40,165 nt of DNA from Penium margaritaceum (GCA_023375785.1 SZWC01023437.1:1-40165), one strand, 5' to 3'. Shown: positions 1 to 9,948, numbered from the stretch's first letter. Notes: generated from the letters alone by a model not told the origin. A program made the numbers and translations.

Positions 1-118
1 CACACGCCCTCCCCCCCCCCCTCCACGCACTTCCTCCCTCACTTGCTCGCTCACCCACTCACTCACCCACTCAGTCAGTCACCCACCCACCCACCCACCC
101 ACCCACACACCCACTCAC
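1..118 (-). other. Start of intron 1 of the SDR gene, simple-sequence rich
   Basis: Follows the GTGAGT donor of the SDR exon. It consists of degenerate CACC/CACT repeats (GTGG/GTGA in the gene sense) and C runs. No acceptor is seen before the window edge. Confidence 0.5.
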
Positions 119-520
119 CCGTCCGATGCCAGAGGACGCGCCTGTGATCACCACCACCTTGCCCCGCGACGAGTACTGCCCACGCAACAGCGACTGCGGC
201 AGCAGCAGCTGTGCTAGCCAAACGCCTACCGTGCTTGCCGTGTCGTAACAGTAATGCACTACTGCCATAAACGGCAGCAGCACCAACGCCAAGGGTGCCA
301 ACACGAGGGTGAGCACCGTGTTGAGGCTGATCCAGGATGAGGAAGGGATGGCGGCCGACCAGAGGGAGGATAGGATTCCGGAGAGAGAGGGAATGGAATT
401 GGAGCCTGCCTCGCTTCCCTCTTCCGTGAATAGGCTGCTGCTGCTGCTGTCGTAGCCCACCTCGTCCTCATTCCTTCGCCCGCCCGACCACGTGCTACCC
501 AACACGTAGCTGCTAGCCAT
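119..520 (-). CDS. Short-chain dehydrogenase/reductase, first coding exon (partial gene)
   Basis: 134 codons from an ATG at 520-518 to a canonical splice donor (CGG|GTGAGT, GT at 118-117). The residues TGASSGIG near the exon end are the Rossmann-fold TGxxxGIG cofactor loop of classical SDR enzymes, preceded by the usual KVVVIT strand. About residues 65-95 form a hydrophobic membrane segment (LNTVLTLVLAPLALVLLPF), as in membrane-anchored 11-beta-hydroxysteroid-dehydrogenase-like SDRs of plants; a Ser-rich acidic head precedes it. The frame stays open upstream to 649, but that part is Trp/Cys/Gly-rich and not SDR-like, so the inner ATG was chosen. The catalytic Tyr-x-x-x-Lys exon must lie beyond the left edge of the window. 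The family call is firm; substrate and exact subfamily are inference. Reading past the donor gives low-complexity Gly/Trp/Val, consistent with intron. Confidence 0.72.
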
Positions 521-657
521 TGCGCTCCACCCCACCACACGCCAGCAGTGCAGACCAGCACACCAGCACGCCGATCTCAAAGACCACCCCACCGCCTCCC
601 CTCCTCCCCACTTCTCACACACTACGACGCCAGTGCCCCTCCCCTCCAACCGACTTT

Positions 658-870
658 CCTCGACTCGCCTCCCCTCGACTCGCCTCCCCTCGACTCGCCT
701 CCCCTCGACTCGCCTCCCCTCAACTCGCCTCCCCTCAACTCGCCTCCCCTTAAGTCGCCTCCCCTCAACTCACCTCCCCTCAACTCGCCTCCCCTCAACT
801 CGCCTCCCCTCGACTCGTCTCCCCTCAAAATGCCTCTCCTCAACACGTCTCCCCTCAACTCGCCTCCCCT
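658..870. repeat. 15-bp minisatellite, about 14 units
   Basis: Tandem 15-mers with consensus CTCGACTCGCCTCCC. The first four units carry CGACT, later units mainly CAACT, and some are further diverged (AAGTCG, AAAATG, ACACG). Because the period is a multiple of three, both strands read as open pentapeptide repeats, which explains the long spurious frames here. It lies about 140 bp upstream of the SDR start codon, so it sits in the promoter or 5' UTR of that gene. Confidence 0.92.
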
Positions 871-1388
871 CGGCCACTTCACCTCCACTCCCCTCTCCAA
901 TCAACACTCTAACCCTCGGAAACCCACCGAGATCGTTGCCACGCCTCTGCTCTCCTCCCCCTTTCAGCTCCTCCACTCACTCTATGCAGCAAGTTGCCGC
1001 ACGTTGCCACCGGCAACACCCCAGCCCCTTCCCACTCACTCCAGCTCCTCTGTCTCTTGAACATACTCTCTTCCACGCGCTTGCGCTTGCGCAGTCCCTG
1101 ACGCTCCAGTTCAGTCCGAAAGACTGGCTTCGGAATCGTGTGAAACAAAGGGCCTTCCCGAGCACACTCCAGTCAGTTCGTCTCAGCCTTCTTCCAAGGG
1201 AAATGGCCCTCCCCGATCGCAACGACGAACATCTCCAGAACAAAGGGCCCCCTGTAGGACCCTCGTCCTGCTCCTCGTCTCAGCCTCATTACAAGGGAAA
1301 TGAGATCATTTCCCCGATTGAATGGCTTCACATTCGTTTTGGAGACCCAACTCCCAGCTCTGAGGCCCTCAGCTCTGGGGCTATCAGT

Positions 1389-1412
1389 CACACACACACA
1401 CACACACACACA
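1389..1412. repeat. (CA)12 microsatellite
   Basis: Twelve uninterrupted CA units. The frames that cross it read as alternating Thr/His or Val/Cys and are not genes. Confidence 0.95.
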
Positions 1413-1580
1413 TCAACTCTCTCACATCGCCGCCACTCGTTGCGCCATCACTGGTCACAGCCCGGCACCCACCACTCGTTGCGACTACCCTTCCGCTGCC
1501 AGTGCGGCAGGAACCAGCGACGGCCTGCTGCTGCCAGTGTTGCTGCTCTCTCGTGCATCTGCTGCAGTTGCAGTTGCAGT

Positions 1581-1582
<2 letters not shown>

Positions 1583-1616
<34 letters not shown>

Positions 1617-1632
1617 TCCTGCTGCGGCTGCT

Positions 1633-1670
<38 letters not shown>

Positions 1671-1716
1671 GGCTGCTGCTGCTGCTGCTGCTGCTGCTAC
1701 TGCTTCTGTGGCTGCT
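1583..1716. repeat. Interrupted (CTG)n microsatellite
   Basis: About 45 mostly CTG triplets with a few GCG, TTC, TTG and CTA interruptions. All three frames stay open (poly-Ala, poly-Leu, poly-Cys), which is a property of the triplet and not evidence of coding. No LTR or primer site is nearby, unlike the CTG-rich leaders of the copia elements further right. Confidence 0.93.
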
Positions 1717-1942
1717 CCTGATGATGTGGAATCGTATGCTGCCGTTGGTTCTGCTGCTGCCGCCGCTGTTGCTGCCACCTTTTCTGATGCTAACGCCGCC
1801 GCTGCCACTGGCCTTAGGTGATGCCGCCACTTCCCCGAGGTCCGTCAAGTGTGTGAGTTGAGGGTATGCGGACGGTCTCCCGTGCTGGTGGTGCGCAGGG
1901 AAACGGAAGAAAACCTGTTCGGCCCCTACACCATCGACCCTT

Positions 1943-1961
1943 GGGGGGGGGGGGGGGGGGG
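1943..1961. repeat. 19-nt G homopolymer
   Basis: Uninterrupted run of 19 G. Its length is likely unreliable in sequencing. The window has further long C runs at the assembly gap and at its right edge. Confidence 0.95.
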
Positions 1962-2357
1962 AATCCTACCTGGGTGGCCTGGAGCCATTTTCCAGGAAAA
2001 AGGAAAAGAGGGAAGAGGAAGTGACGCCGCGTTCGGCAGTCCGCGCGCACAGGAGCAGGTGGAAGTGCGCCGCACCGCACCTTTCTCTGTGGGCACGGGG
2101 CGACAGAACCGACGCGACGCTGTGCTGTGCTCATCCAAGCCGTCCGTCCGTCCGACGACGATCCAATCGGCATCTCCAATCCATATTTGCCGACCGTTCA
2201 GAACGGCGCGGATTCACCTCCTGCTCTTGGTTTGCCATGGGAAGGGGAGGGAGAGGCGCTCGGAGCTCCTCCCTCTTTCGGAGAGGAGCGCCGCGCTCCT
2301 CTCGGCACGCCGCGCTCCTCGCGGCACGCCGAGGCGACCGATCCTGCCACCGTGGCG

Positions 2358-2392
2358 GGATTATCGCGCCGTTCTGAACGGCGCGATAATCC
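2358..2392. repeat. Perfect palindrome, 17-bp arms, 1-nt centre
   Basis: The arm GGATTATCGCGCCGTTC is followed by a single T and its exact reverse complement. A related shorter palindrome, CCGTTC-A-GAACGG followed by CGCG, lies at about 2194-2210, so the same core occurs twice 175 bp apart. Function is unknown; it could be a cruciform or a dimeric-factor site. Confidence 0.9.
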
Positions 2393-3433
2393 TCGAGTCC
2401 TCGGCGTGCCAGAGCGCTGAGGGAAGCGGTTGCCTCTCCCCAAACCCCCTGCCAAGCCGTTGGGGGAAACGGGGGAGCTGTAGGGAGGGTGTGGTACATG
2501 GTACGGGACGATGATGGTATCATGATGGCACCATGCACGGTGCACGGTACCGTCCTTCAAACAGCATCGTTGGCGATGCAACTGGCGATTGCCCGCGTCG
2601 CCCGTGGGCGGACGCTCGCTGGGCCGGAGCGAGGCGCTTCCCAGACGCTCTGGGTGGCGTCGCGGCGCTGTCTCGGAATCATGCATTCGCACGCATGGTG
2701 AGCGGAAAGAGTTGGAAGGGGCGGCGGGGGTGGGGAGGTTCCCTGACAGAACCGCATGGGGTCGTCGCAGCGCGCATGGATCCGTTGCATGCGCAGGCCC
2801 GCCGCGGAGGGAGCGAGGGCGAGAGCGAGGCACGGGTGTGGGCGCCAGTGCGGAGGAGAGCGAAGCAATGAGGAGAGACGTGGCATGAAATTGAAATGAA
2901 AGGAAGATACTCGTCGTCATGCGGAGTGGTGGTGGCGGTGGTGGTCGAGCTTTCAGAGGGGCGGATCGTCCAAGGTCCAAGGCGCCCTCCAGCCACGCGA
3001 CGCGCTGCAGTACCTTCAGCGCCTTGGGGAGCACAACCAGGCGTGCAGGAGATTTTTCCGAGGGCGGAGTGACTATATACCCCTCATTTCGGAGAATAGG
3101 CCTCATTCCCCCATGGCTCCGAACAGTGAGTCTAGTGCACCCCAAACGCTAAACAAGAAAAATTATTCGCCCATACCCTACAACAAAAAAACCAATTTAC
3201 CCCTTGTGCGCTGATTCGAGCTTCAATTTTAGATCAATAAATGATATTCCTCTTGTAATTCAAAATACATTGTGTTAATGTTGCATGACATGCAGTGTCG
3301 ACATGCTGCAGTCACATTTATTCCCCCCAACAATAACAAACCCCTTCATAGAGGAGTTTGTGATTGTTCCTGAGTGGTTTCTGGGGATTTTTCATGGGGA
3401 CTCCGAGACTCCCAAGCGTTGAAATGCAACCTC

Positions 3434-4042
3434 AGCTATAAATCATGTTAAAGCGCAGGTTGGGGCAGTAGCATTGTTGATGCAGCGTGCGGGCTTCCAC
3501 GCTCGTTGCTTAGTCTGCTGCCCCCTCTGCCTGCAGCTCTAGAGTCTAATTCTGAGTGCTCTCGATTTTCTACTCAGAAGTGCGCGAGCTAGTGTTAGCA
3601 CCAGAAAGCAACTTTAAACTAGAAGTGACTAATTAAGAATGAAGAATGAGCAACAATGGCAGGCCCCTCCAAGTTCTAGCTCCCCCCGGCTCTGTAGAGC
3701 TTGATACTCAGCTAACCAGCGAATCACAAAATAGACTTGTTTTCAAGAAGGCAGGGTTTTCTCGGTGACCCCTGCCAAATGGCCGACAACCCAAAACGTG
3801 GGCATCGTCTGTTTTGCGTAAAAACTGTACCATACCATAGCATCAATGCTCCAAACGCAGCCGTGCGGTCACAAATGGCTAGAAAAACAGCAGCAAGGAT
3901 TTATGGCTGCCCAAACCCAGGTAGTGCCTACAATAGTCCTTAGTGCCAACAGTGTCACGCTAACATGAAACTTGGACCCAAAGCAGAGCATGGCGCTGCA
4001 GACATGATGGTACAGTCAGATCTAGCCGTGGACGCACGCTCA
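3434..4042 (-). repeat. E2 3' LTR, outer part
   Basis: Aligns through its length with 13198-13808, for example GGTTGGGGCAGTAG near the start and CAACAGTGTCACGCTAACAT near 3948. It ends where E1 begins. The last five bases, GCTCA, are the left target duplication of E1. Confidence 0.85.
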
Positions 4043-4551
4043 TGTAGACTGCTGCGCTAGACAAGTAAGCAACAGTTGGGGTAATGCTAGGAAGACACCA
4101 AGCAAGCGACGGTGTTAACGTAGAAGTTTTGAATCAAGTGAGTGAGGAACGAAACACACACGACGGGTAACAAGCAACGAAGTGGTAGCCGTCGGGTGAG
4201 GGGGGAGCAGGCGAGCGAGCAACGAGCTCGATCTCGCACGCTCTCTCCCAAGTTCACAGAACTGAACCAAACTACCCACTAAAAGTTGCAGTCTGTCAAC
4301 TAGGTCACTGGAGGGAAGACATACCAAAGAACAGGCCAGAGGGTGAACCCGACGCAAATGTGTGTGCACAAATGCACGCCAGCCAGAGACACGTGAGATT
4401 TAATGCCCGGCTGTGAAACTTGGTGTGAAGTCATGCCACCACAGTGTAGCAGCCAGCAGGGGTTGTCTCTCTCCAGTTAGTCACCTGCGTCAGTGAGGTG
4501 AGTGTGCAACGAGGCCAGAGGTCACTGTGTGGTACTGACACAAACTCAACA
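4043..4551 (-). repeat. E1 3' LTR
   Basis: 509 bp, plus-strand ends TGTAGACT and CTCAACA. Nearly identical to 9317-9836. In the sense direction it starts TGTTGAGTTTG. Confidence 0.95.
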
Positions 4552-4561
4552 CTCCCCCATG
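4552..4561 (-). other. E1 polypurine tract
   Basis: Sense strand ATGGGGGAG directly abuts the 3' LTR start, the expected site of plus-strand priming. Confidence 0.85.
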
Positions 4562-4658
4562 ACCCACGGGCGACTTGCACAATGGCACAAGAGGCACTAC
4601 ACCGACGTCACGAGAAGTGACACGACACAAGACTGTACATAGGCACTGACACAACAGA

Positions 4659-5897
4659 TCAACCAGGAGGATCACGAGGACACAACAGACCAACAGCGTG
4701 AATTGCTGCCTTGAAGACATTGCTGCTAAGTGCCTTTGTGAGGAAGTCTACATGTTGCTGTGGGGTGTCGACCCACACAATCTGAACATCGCCTGCAGCC
4801 ACACGCTCACGCACAAAATGATGTTCCATATTGATATGCTTTGTGCGAGTGTGATGCATGCCATCATGCTCAGCAATAGCCTTTGTGCTTTGGTTGTCGC
4901 AACGCAAGGTGATGCAGCGAATGGGAACACTCAATTGCTGCAACAAACGACACAACCAGACACTTTCACAGGTTCCACCACCAAGGGCAACATACTCTGC
5001 CTCACTGGAGCTGCGTGCAACGCAACCTTGCTTGCCACTCTTCCAAGAGATTGCAGTCCCATGAACAAGGAAGACATAGCCAGTGCGACTGCGTGCATCC
5101 GTGTCATGCGCCCAATCACTGTCAGTGTACCCATCAACGACCACTGACGGCTGCGCCCGGTAACACAGACCAGCTCGGGCAGTGGAGAGTGCATACCGCA
5201 CAACACGTCGTGCGGCTTCCATGTGTCGTACACGTGGCGACTGTGAGAACTGCGCAAGGAAGTTGACAGCAAAGGCTACGTCTGCTCTGGTGGTGGTGGC
5301 AAGGTACATGAGAGACCCTATGACTCGCGGGTAGTCGGTCACGTCCACCGTCTCCCCCAGTTTTGACACGTCCAGAGTTTTCAAAAACCTCTGCCCGGCG
5401 GGCGTCATCGGTGTTGAGGCAGTGGGGACAGACTCAAGCAGGGAGGCAAAGCGCTCCCCCAGGCTCTTGACGTACGCGGCCTGGTGGACGTGCAGAACGC
5501 AACGAGCACGGTCACGCTCAAGCTCCATACCAAGAAACACGCGAGCTGGACCCAAGTCCTTCATCTTGTACGTGGACTGCAGCAGGGACTTCACAGTTGA
5601 CACAGCTTCGCGACTCGGGGACGCAATAAGCAGGTCATCGACGTACATGAGGATGGCAGCAAAGGGCGCCGACCGTGGAGTGACAAAGAGGGAGGGATCC
5701 ACTGTGCTCCGGCGATATCCCCCCTTCTCCAGGGTGGAGGTGATCTCCAGGTTCCAGCACCGTGGTGACTGCTTGAGGCCATAGAGGGCCTTTTGCAGTC
5801 TCCAAACTTGATTGGTGCCGTCAGAGAACCCTGGAGGCTGCACCATGTAAATCTCCTCATCCAGCCGACCATGCAAAAAGGCATTATTTACATCCAT
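4659..5897 (-). pseudogene. E1 reverse transcriptase (C-terminal part) and RNase H
   Basis: One uninterrupted frame of 412 codons. It begins [10 protein letters not shown], the conserved copia RT block, carries the catalytic YVDD at 5634-5645, then the RT connection (KDLGPARVFLGMELERD) and the copia RNase H with YTDSDWA, SSSEAEYVAL, the KHINMEHHFVRE block and the terminal DFLTKAL. All motifs appear intact. An amber codon at 5898-5900 immediately precedes this frame and another lies at 5910-5912, so the preceding RT blocks are not joined to it. This is the best preserved coding piece in the window. Confidence 0.92.
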
Positions 5898-5932
5898 CTA
5901 CTCGAGCTCCTAGTCCTGGTGTGCGACAAGGC

Positions 5933-6742
5933 TCAGGAGGGCTTGAGCTGTGGTGTAGCGTCCGACGGGAGCAAAAATCTCGTCAAAGTCAACACCGGGG
6001 ACTTGGGAAAACCCCTTGTCGTAAGTCGGGCCTTGTACTTGTCGAGCTCGCCGTTAGGCTTGTACTTACGACGGAAGACCCAGCGGGCATCGATCGCCTT
6101 GCGGCCTGGTGGGAGATCGACCAGCTCGTATACGGCGTGGTCATCCAGTGCTCTCAACTCGTCCCACATGGCAGCCTCCCACTGCTTGGAGTCGGGTGCT
6201 AACCGTGCCTGGCGAACAGTGGTCGGGTCAGGCGATGGCGGCGAGGCGACAACCGTTGCATTGCACTCGGCAATGCTCCCAAGGATGGCGGTCTCCAGCA
6301 CACGCTCGTGCTCGGATGTGAGCAGTGTGTACCCAAGGACAGAGTTAGGATGCACAACTCCTGTGGCTAGGCCCAGGGCGTCCATCCCAGTAGGTATCGC
6401 TGGGAGCTGTTCAGACAAGGTCTGCAAAGGTTGAACAGAGGACGCTGCTGTATCAGAGGAGCGAGAGGGAAGTGCACGCAAGCGGCCGCCACGAATAAAA
6501 GGTTCGATGGGGGCAGGGCGTGGAGGAGCACTAAGTGGACTGGGTACGACTTGAGTGAGTGGACTGGATGGGGACGCGGCGGAATGTGCGGGAGAGATGG
6601 ACTCAGTACATGGGGACTCAGATGAGGACACCACAGGGGATGATGGAGCTCCAAGCGAGCTAGACGACACCGATGGGGGGGCGTCAGAGGATGGTGGAGT
6701 CATAGTGCCGGCCGTTGGAGAACGCTCTGAGGGTGAAGGCTG
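5933..6742 (-). pseudogene. E1 integrase C-terminal linker and RT N-terminal blocks
   Basis: An open frame with a Pro/Ser-rich linker (first ~100 residues), then the start of copia RT: QWEAAMWDELRALDDHAVYELV, ARWVFRRKYKPNGELDKYKARL. After TTRGFPK (about 6010) the family pattern continues in the frame of the downstream RT piece, which marks a frameshift. An in-frame TAG at 6743-6745 separates it from the integrase side. The Pro/Ser linker is typical of the poorly conserved copia integrase C-terminus. Confidence 0.85.
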
Positions 6743-6745
6743 CTA

Positions 6746-7835
6746 AGAAGGGACAGCAACAGAGACGGCAGGAGCAGACGTGACTGTCGAGCCGACCTCC
6801 CCCCGCAACCGAGAGAACGGAAGCAGACGAGTGACGATCGAGGTCACGAAGAAACACGGACTCGAAGAACAAGGCATCGCGGGACTCAACGATGCGCTGG
6901 CGCTCTGAGTCCCATAAGCGCCAGGCTTTTGACTGGGAGGAAACGTCCAAGAATGGGTAGAGATGTCCACACGGGGAGAGTTTCCCGTCGCGGAGATCTT
7001 CTGGGAGCCAGACAGACGCAATGCTACCCCAGACGCGAGCCAGGCGGAGGTCAGCAAGAGAGCCATACCAGCGCTCAAAAGGCGTAACGGTGCGGGGAAG
7101 AGGACCGTGAGGGATGCGATTCCATACCCAGGTCATATAGCTCATGGCCTCAAAGGCAAAGAGAGGGGAGAGCCCAGACTCAGCCAGAAGCGTGCGGACT
7201 CCATCGGCAAGGGTCCGATTCCAATGCTCAGAAACTCCGTTTTGCTGAGGTGTGTAAGGAGCTGAATTCTCCAGACACACCCCTTGGGACTTAAGAAATT
7301 GAGCGGTGGGTCCAAGGAACTCACCGCCACGATCACTGCGAAAGATGCACAGTGAACGCTGACACGCACGTTCAGTCTGAACGAGCCACGACGCGAGGAG
7401 AGAAGCAACATCACTCTTCTGACGAAGAGCGAAGATCCAACAAAAACGGGAAAAATCGTCAGTAAGGCACAAGACGTAGCGCCCGACCCCCCCAAGAAAG
7501 TCATGGGGAAGAGGCCCTATGACGTCGGCATGAACAAGATCGAGAGGGTGAGCGGACTAGGAGTCCGAAGAGACAAAGGGTGAACGATGCATCTTGCCTT
7601 GGGCACAGTCCAGGCAGTCAGAAGGGCATGGCGTGGGGAAGGTGGAAGGGGACAAGCCAACAGCGGGTTGAAGTCGAAGCATGCTATCAATAGCATCAGT
7701 GTGCACATGGCCAAGACGGCGATGCAAGAGCTGGATATCAGCTGGAGAAAGGGAAGGCGCGACGTGAGCAAGGGACAAGCCAACAGCGGGTGCAGAGGGG
7801 GCATGAAGGGGAACACGATACAGCTTGGCACACTT
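6746..7835 (-). pseudogene. E1 integrase
   Basis: The GAG-pre-integrase zinc motif is intact (LLHRRLGHVH ... CLDCAQGK, about 7600-7725). The catalytic core retains Asp in VHADVIGP (codon 7524-7526), Asp in RSDRGGEF and Glu in PQQNGVSEHWNRTL. An in-frame TAG at 7557-7559 lies between the zinc motif and the core. The frame drifts into Cys-rich nonsense after about 6830, next to a run of six C (about 6799-6804), indicating a frameshift before the linker. The protein would not be made as one chain. Confidence 0.88.
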
Positions 7836-8251
7836 AACCCTCGCAAGACGACGCGACCAGAAGAGCGAAGGCGGACAGTGCCCACGCTCTGACTAGCGGA
7901 GAAATCCATGCCTTGATCGTCGAGGGACGGCACTGACAGCAGGCTGAGTTCCAACGAAGGCACGAACAGAACGTCAGGCAGAAAAAGCACGCCACCGTGG
8001 CCGACAAAACGGACAATACCAATGCCTTGGACGGGAAGGAGCTGGCCAGAACCAGTGCGCACGAAGCGAACTGAGCCGACAGGACCCAAGGAGACAAAAG
8101 CGGACCAAACAGAGGTCATGTGATGGGTGGCTCCGGAGTCGAGGACCCAGAAGCCACCAGAGACACGGACATTGGGAAGGACGCAACAGTTGGCACAGCG
8201 GACGCGGTACGTGTGAAGGTGCGAACAAGCTCTAGCGCGTCCTGATGCCAA
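7836..8251 (-). pseudogene. E1 aspartic protease
   Basis: WVLDSGATHHM carries the copia protease active-site DSGA (Asp codon 8138-8140), followed by the expected VLFLPDVLFVPSLELSLLSV block. Upstream there is a Cys/His cluster (HLHTYRVRCANCC) that does not fit a CCHC knuckle. The frame shifts at about 7830-7840, before the integrase zinc motif. No gag precedes it: the next upstream sequence goes within 300 bp into triplet repeats. Confidence 0.87.
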
Positions 8252-8504
8252 GTTGAGTGCGACGACGCAGCAGCGGTGTCGTGCAACTGCTCAATCCCCC
8301 CAGAGGCACCAGGGGAGGGAGGGCTTACCGAGCGTTGTAGTGCCGAGCTCTCCCCTGAGTCGCCACCGAGATCCTCCCAGTGCGCCAGCGTGACGGCGAC
8401 CACCACCAGACGGTGGTGCAAAGACTGCTACCAGGTTGCAGTGTCGATCCTCTACAATGCCGCTTGCTGCTCCTGTCACGTTGGTTATGGGGCTGCTATG
8501 GTAC

Positions 8505-8905
8505 AGGTATTTGCTACAGCTGCTGCTGCTGCTGCCGTGCTGCTGCTGAGCTGCCGCTGAGTTGTTACTGAGCTGTTTGCTGAGCAGCTACTGATCTGCT
8601 GTTGAGCTGCTGCTGAGCTGTTTGCGAGCTGCTGCTGAGCTGCGGCTGAGGTGATGCTGCGCTGCTGCTAAGATGCTGCTGCAAAGCTGCTGAGTTGCTG
8701 CTGAGCTACTGCTGAGTATTTTGCTTAGCAGTTGTTGATCTGCTGCTGAGCTGCTGCTGAGTTACTGTTGAGCTTATGTTGCGCTGCTGCTAAGATGCTA
8801 CTGCGAAGCTGCTGCTAAGGTGCTGCTGTTGGGCTGTTGCTGCGGAGCTACGGAGTTAGATCCACTGCTGCTGGGATGCTGCGAGGCTGCTGCTGCTGAG
8901 TTGCG
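8505..8905 (-). repeat. E1 CAG-rich leader (CTG on plus strand)
   Basis: About 400 bp of degenerate CTG-based triplets, with repeated TGCTGAGCTG-like units of 9-12 nt and stops scattered in all frames. It occupies the place where gag should lie between the PBS and protease. E2 and E3 carry comparable blocks in the same relative position and the same sense orientation. Confidence 0.88.
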
Positions 8906-8971
8906 GAAGCTGAGCCGTTGTTCACGTTGCAGCTACTGCAAATGTTGCTAAGAGACGGCGACGGACCCCCC

Positions 8972-9012
8972 CACGCTGCCGAATTTTTTTTGGCAGTGTT
9001 TCCCCCGTCCCA
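8972..9012 (-). other. E1 leader stem-loop with G-rich tract
   Basis: In the sense direction a GGGGGAAA tract precedes CTGCC, a loop of about 11 nt, and GGCAG (arms 8976-8980 and 8992-8996). A very similar arrangement is found in the leaders of E2 and E3. Possible roles are RNA packaging, dimerisation or translation control; none is shown. Confidence 0.6.
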
Positions 9013-9304
9013 GTGGGCGTGGGAGATATGGGAAGGCCGTGGGAACACTTGTAGGAACCTGTTCCAACCCCACCCAACACAGGAATAGAGGGGAGCCCAA
9101 CCAGCAGGGGGAGGGGAAGACCAAAGAGCCCTAACGGCAGAATGCCGTCACTCGCTGTTGCTGAGGCTACAGCAGTCAGTTGTTGCTGTGCTGGTAGACT
9201 GTGACGGCGGGGTGGATGCGCGATGCCAAGAGCGGCCGTCGCGGGTTTGGCCCAGAACACGTGGGCGGCAGATCGCTCCGCTACCCATCTTCCACGCAAA
9301 CCTG

Positions 9305-9316
9305 GCTCTGATACCA
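9305..9316 (-). other. E1 primer-binding site (initiator tRNA-Met 3' end)
   Basis: Sense TGGTATCAGAGC, the classical plant copia primer site complementary to the 3' end of initiator tRNA-Met, directly after the 5' LTR. Confidence 0.95.
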
Positions 9317-9836
9317 GTAGACTGCTGCGCTAGACAAGTAAGCAGCAGTTGGGGTAATGCTAGGAAGACACCAAGCAAGCGACGGTGTTAACGTGGAATT
9401 TTTGAATCAAGTGAGTGAGGAACGAAACACACACGACCGGTAACAAGTAATAAAGTGGTAGCCGTCGGGTGGGGGGGGGAGCGAGCAAGCGAGCAGCGAG
9501 CTCGATCTCACACGCTCTCTCCCAAGTTCACCGAACTGAACTAAACTACCCACTAAAAGTTGCAATCTGCCAACTAGGTCACTGGAGGGAAGACATACCA
9601 AAGAACAGGCCAGAGTGTGAACCCGACGCAAATGTGTGTGCACAAATACACGCCAGCTAGAGACACGCGAGATTTAATGCCCGGCTGATGCCCGGCTGTG
9701 AAACTCGGTGTGAAGTCATGCTACCACAGTGTAGCAGCCAGCAGGGGTTGTCTCTCTCCAGTTAGTCACCTGTGTCAGTGAGGTGAGTGTGCAACGAGGC
9801 CAGAGGTCACTGTGTGGTACTGACACAAACTCAACA
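9317..9836 (-). repeat. E1 5' LTR
   Basis: 520 bp. Plus-strand outer end TCAACA followed by the target duplication GCTCA (9837-9841). The inner end lacks the first T of the partner LTR. Confidence 0.94.
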
Positions 9837-9841
9837 GCTCA

Positions 9842-9948
9842 GGCCTACACGCAGCTTGTTGGAGCCTCCTCCCTCCGGCAATGTGTCCAGCATGTGCCCC
9901 ATGACTCACAAGCGCAATGCACATGGGCGGACAGCGACACATTCAACA
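9842..9948 (-). repeat. E2 3' LTR, inner part (beyond the E1 insertion)
   Basis: Continuation of the E2 LTR after E1 and its duplicated GCTCA. In the sense direction the LTR would start TGTTGAATGTG at 9948. The polypurine tract TTGGGGGAG (9955-9964) follows, six bases away. Confidence 0.65.

Larger units (their letters stand above)
871..3433. other. GC-rich intergenic/promoter region, no supportable gene
   Basis: Open frames exist on both strands but are Arg/Pro/Ser/Ala-rich shadows of GC-rich or triplet-repeat DNA and show no recognised domain. It contains the microsatellites, G run and palindrome listed separately. 3150-3433 is AT-richer and featureless. An unrecognised exon cannot be excluded, especially at 1850-3150. 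Confidence 0.5.
4043..9836 (-). mobile_element. Ty1/copia LTR retrotransposon E1, near-complete structure
   Basis: Bounded by near-identical LTRs (4043-4551 and 9317-9836) with TG..CA ends and flanked by the direct 5-bp duplication GCTCA (4038-4042 and 9837-9841). In the sense direction (right to left): 5' LTR, PBS, stem-loop, CAG-rich leader, protease, integrase, RT, RNase H, polypurine tract, 3' LTR. The order protease-integrase-RT is diagnostic of copia. No gag or zinc-knuckle region is recognisable, and pol carries at least three frameshifts and four amber stops, so it is defective. It inserted into the 3' LTR of E2, and its LTR pair differs at only a few positions per hundred, making it the youngest element here. 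Confidence 0.95.

Noticed and set aside
633-1860. Long plus-strand frames across the minisatellite and CTG array
   Set aside because: They are open only because 15-bp and 3-bp periods preserve frame. The predicted proteins are TRLPS repeats and poly-Ala/Leu/Cys with no domain.
2198-3145. 315-codon minus-strand frame
   Set aside because: Composition is Arg/Pro/Ser/Ala-rich, other frames are equally open in the GC-rich DNA, and part of it reads through the palindrome, giving the same peptide on both strands. No family motif.
7487-7493. Frameshift at a run of seven C in E1 integrase
   Set aside because: Reading across the run in the integrase frame gives GGVGRYVLCLTDD, as in E3, so the frame is intact here; the only break nearby is the TAG at 7557-7559.
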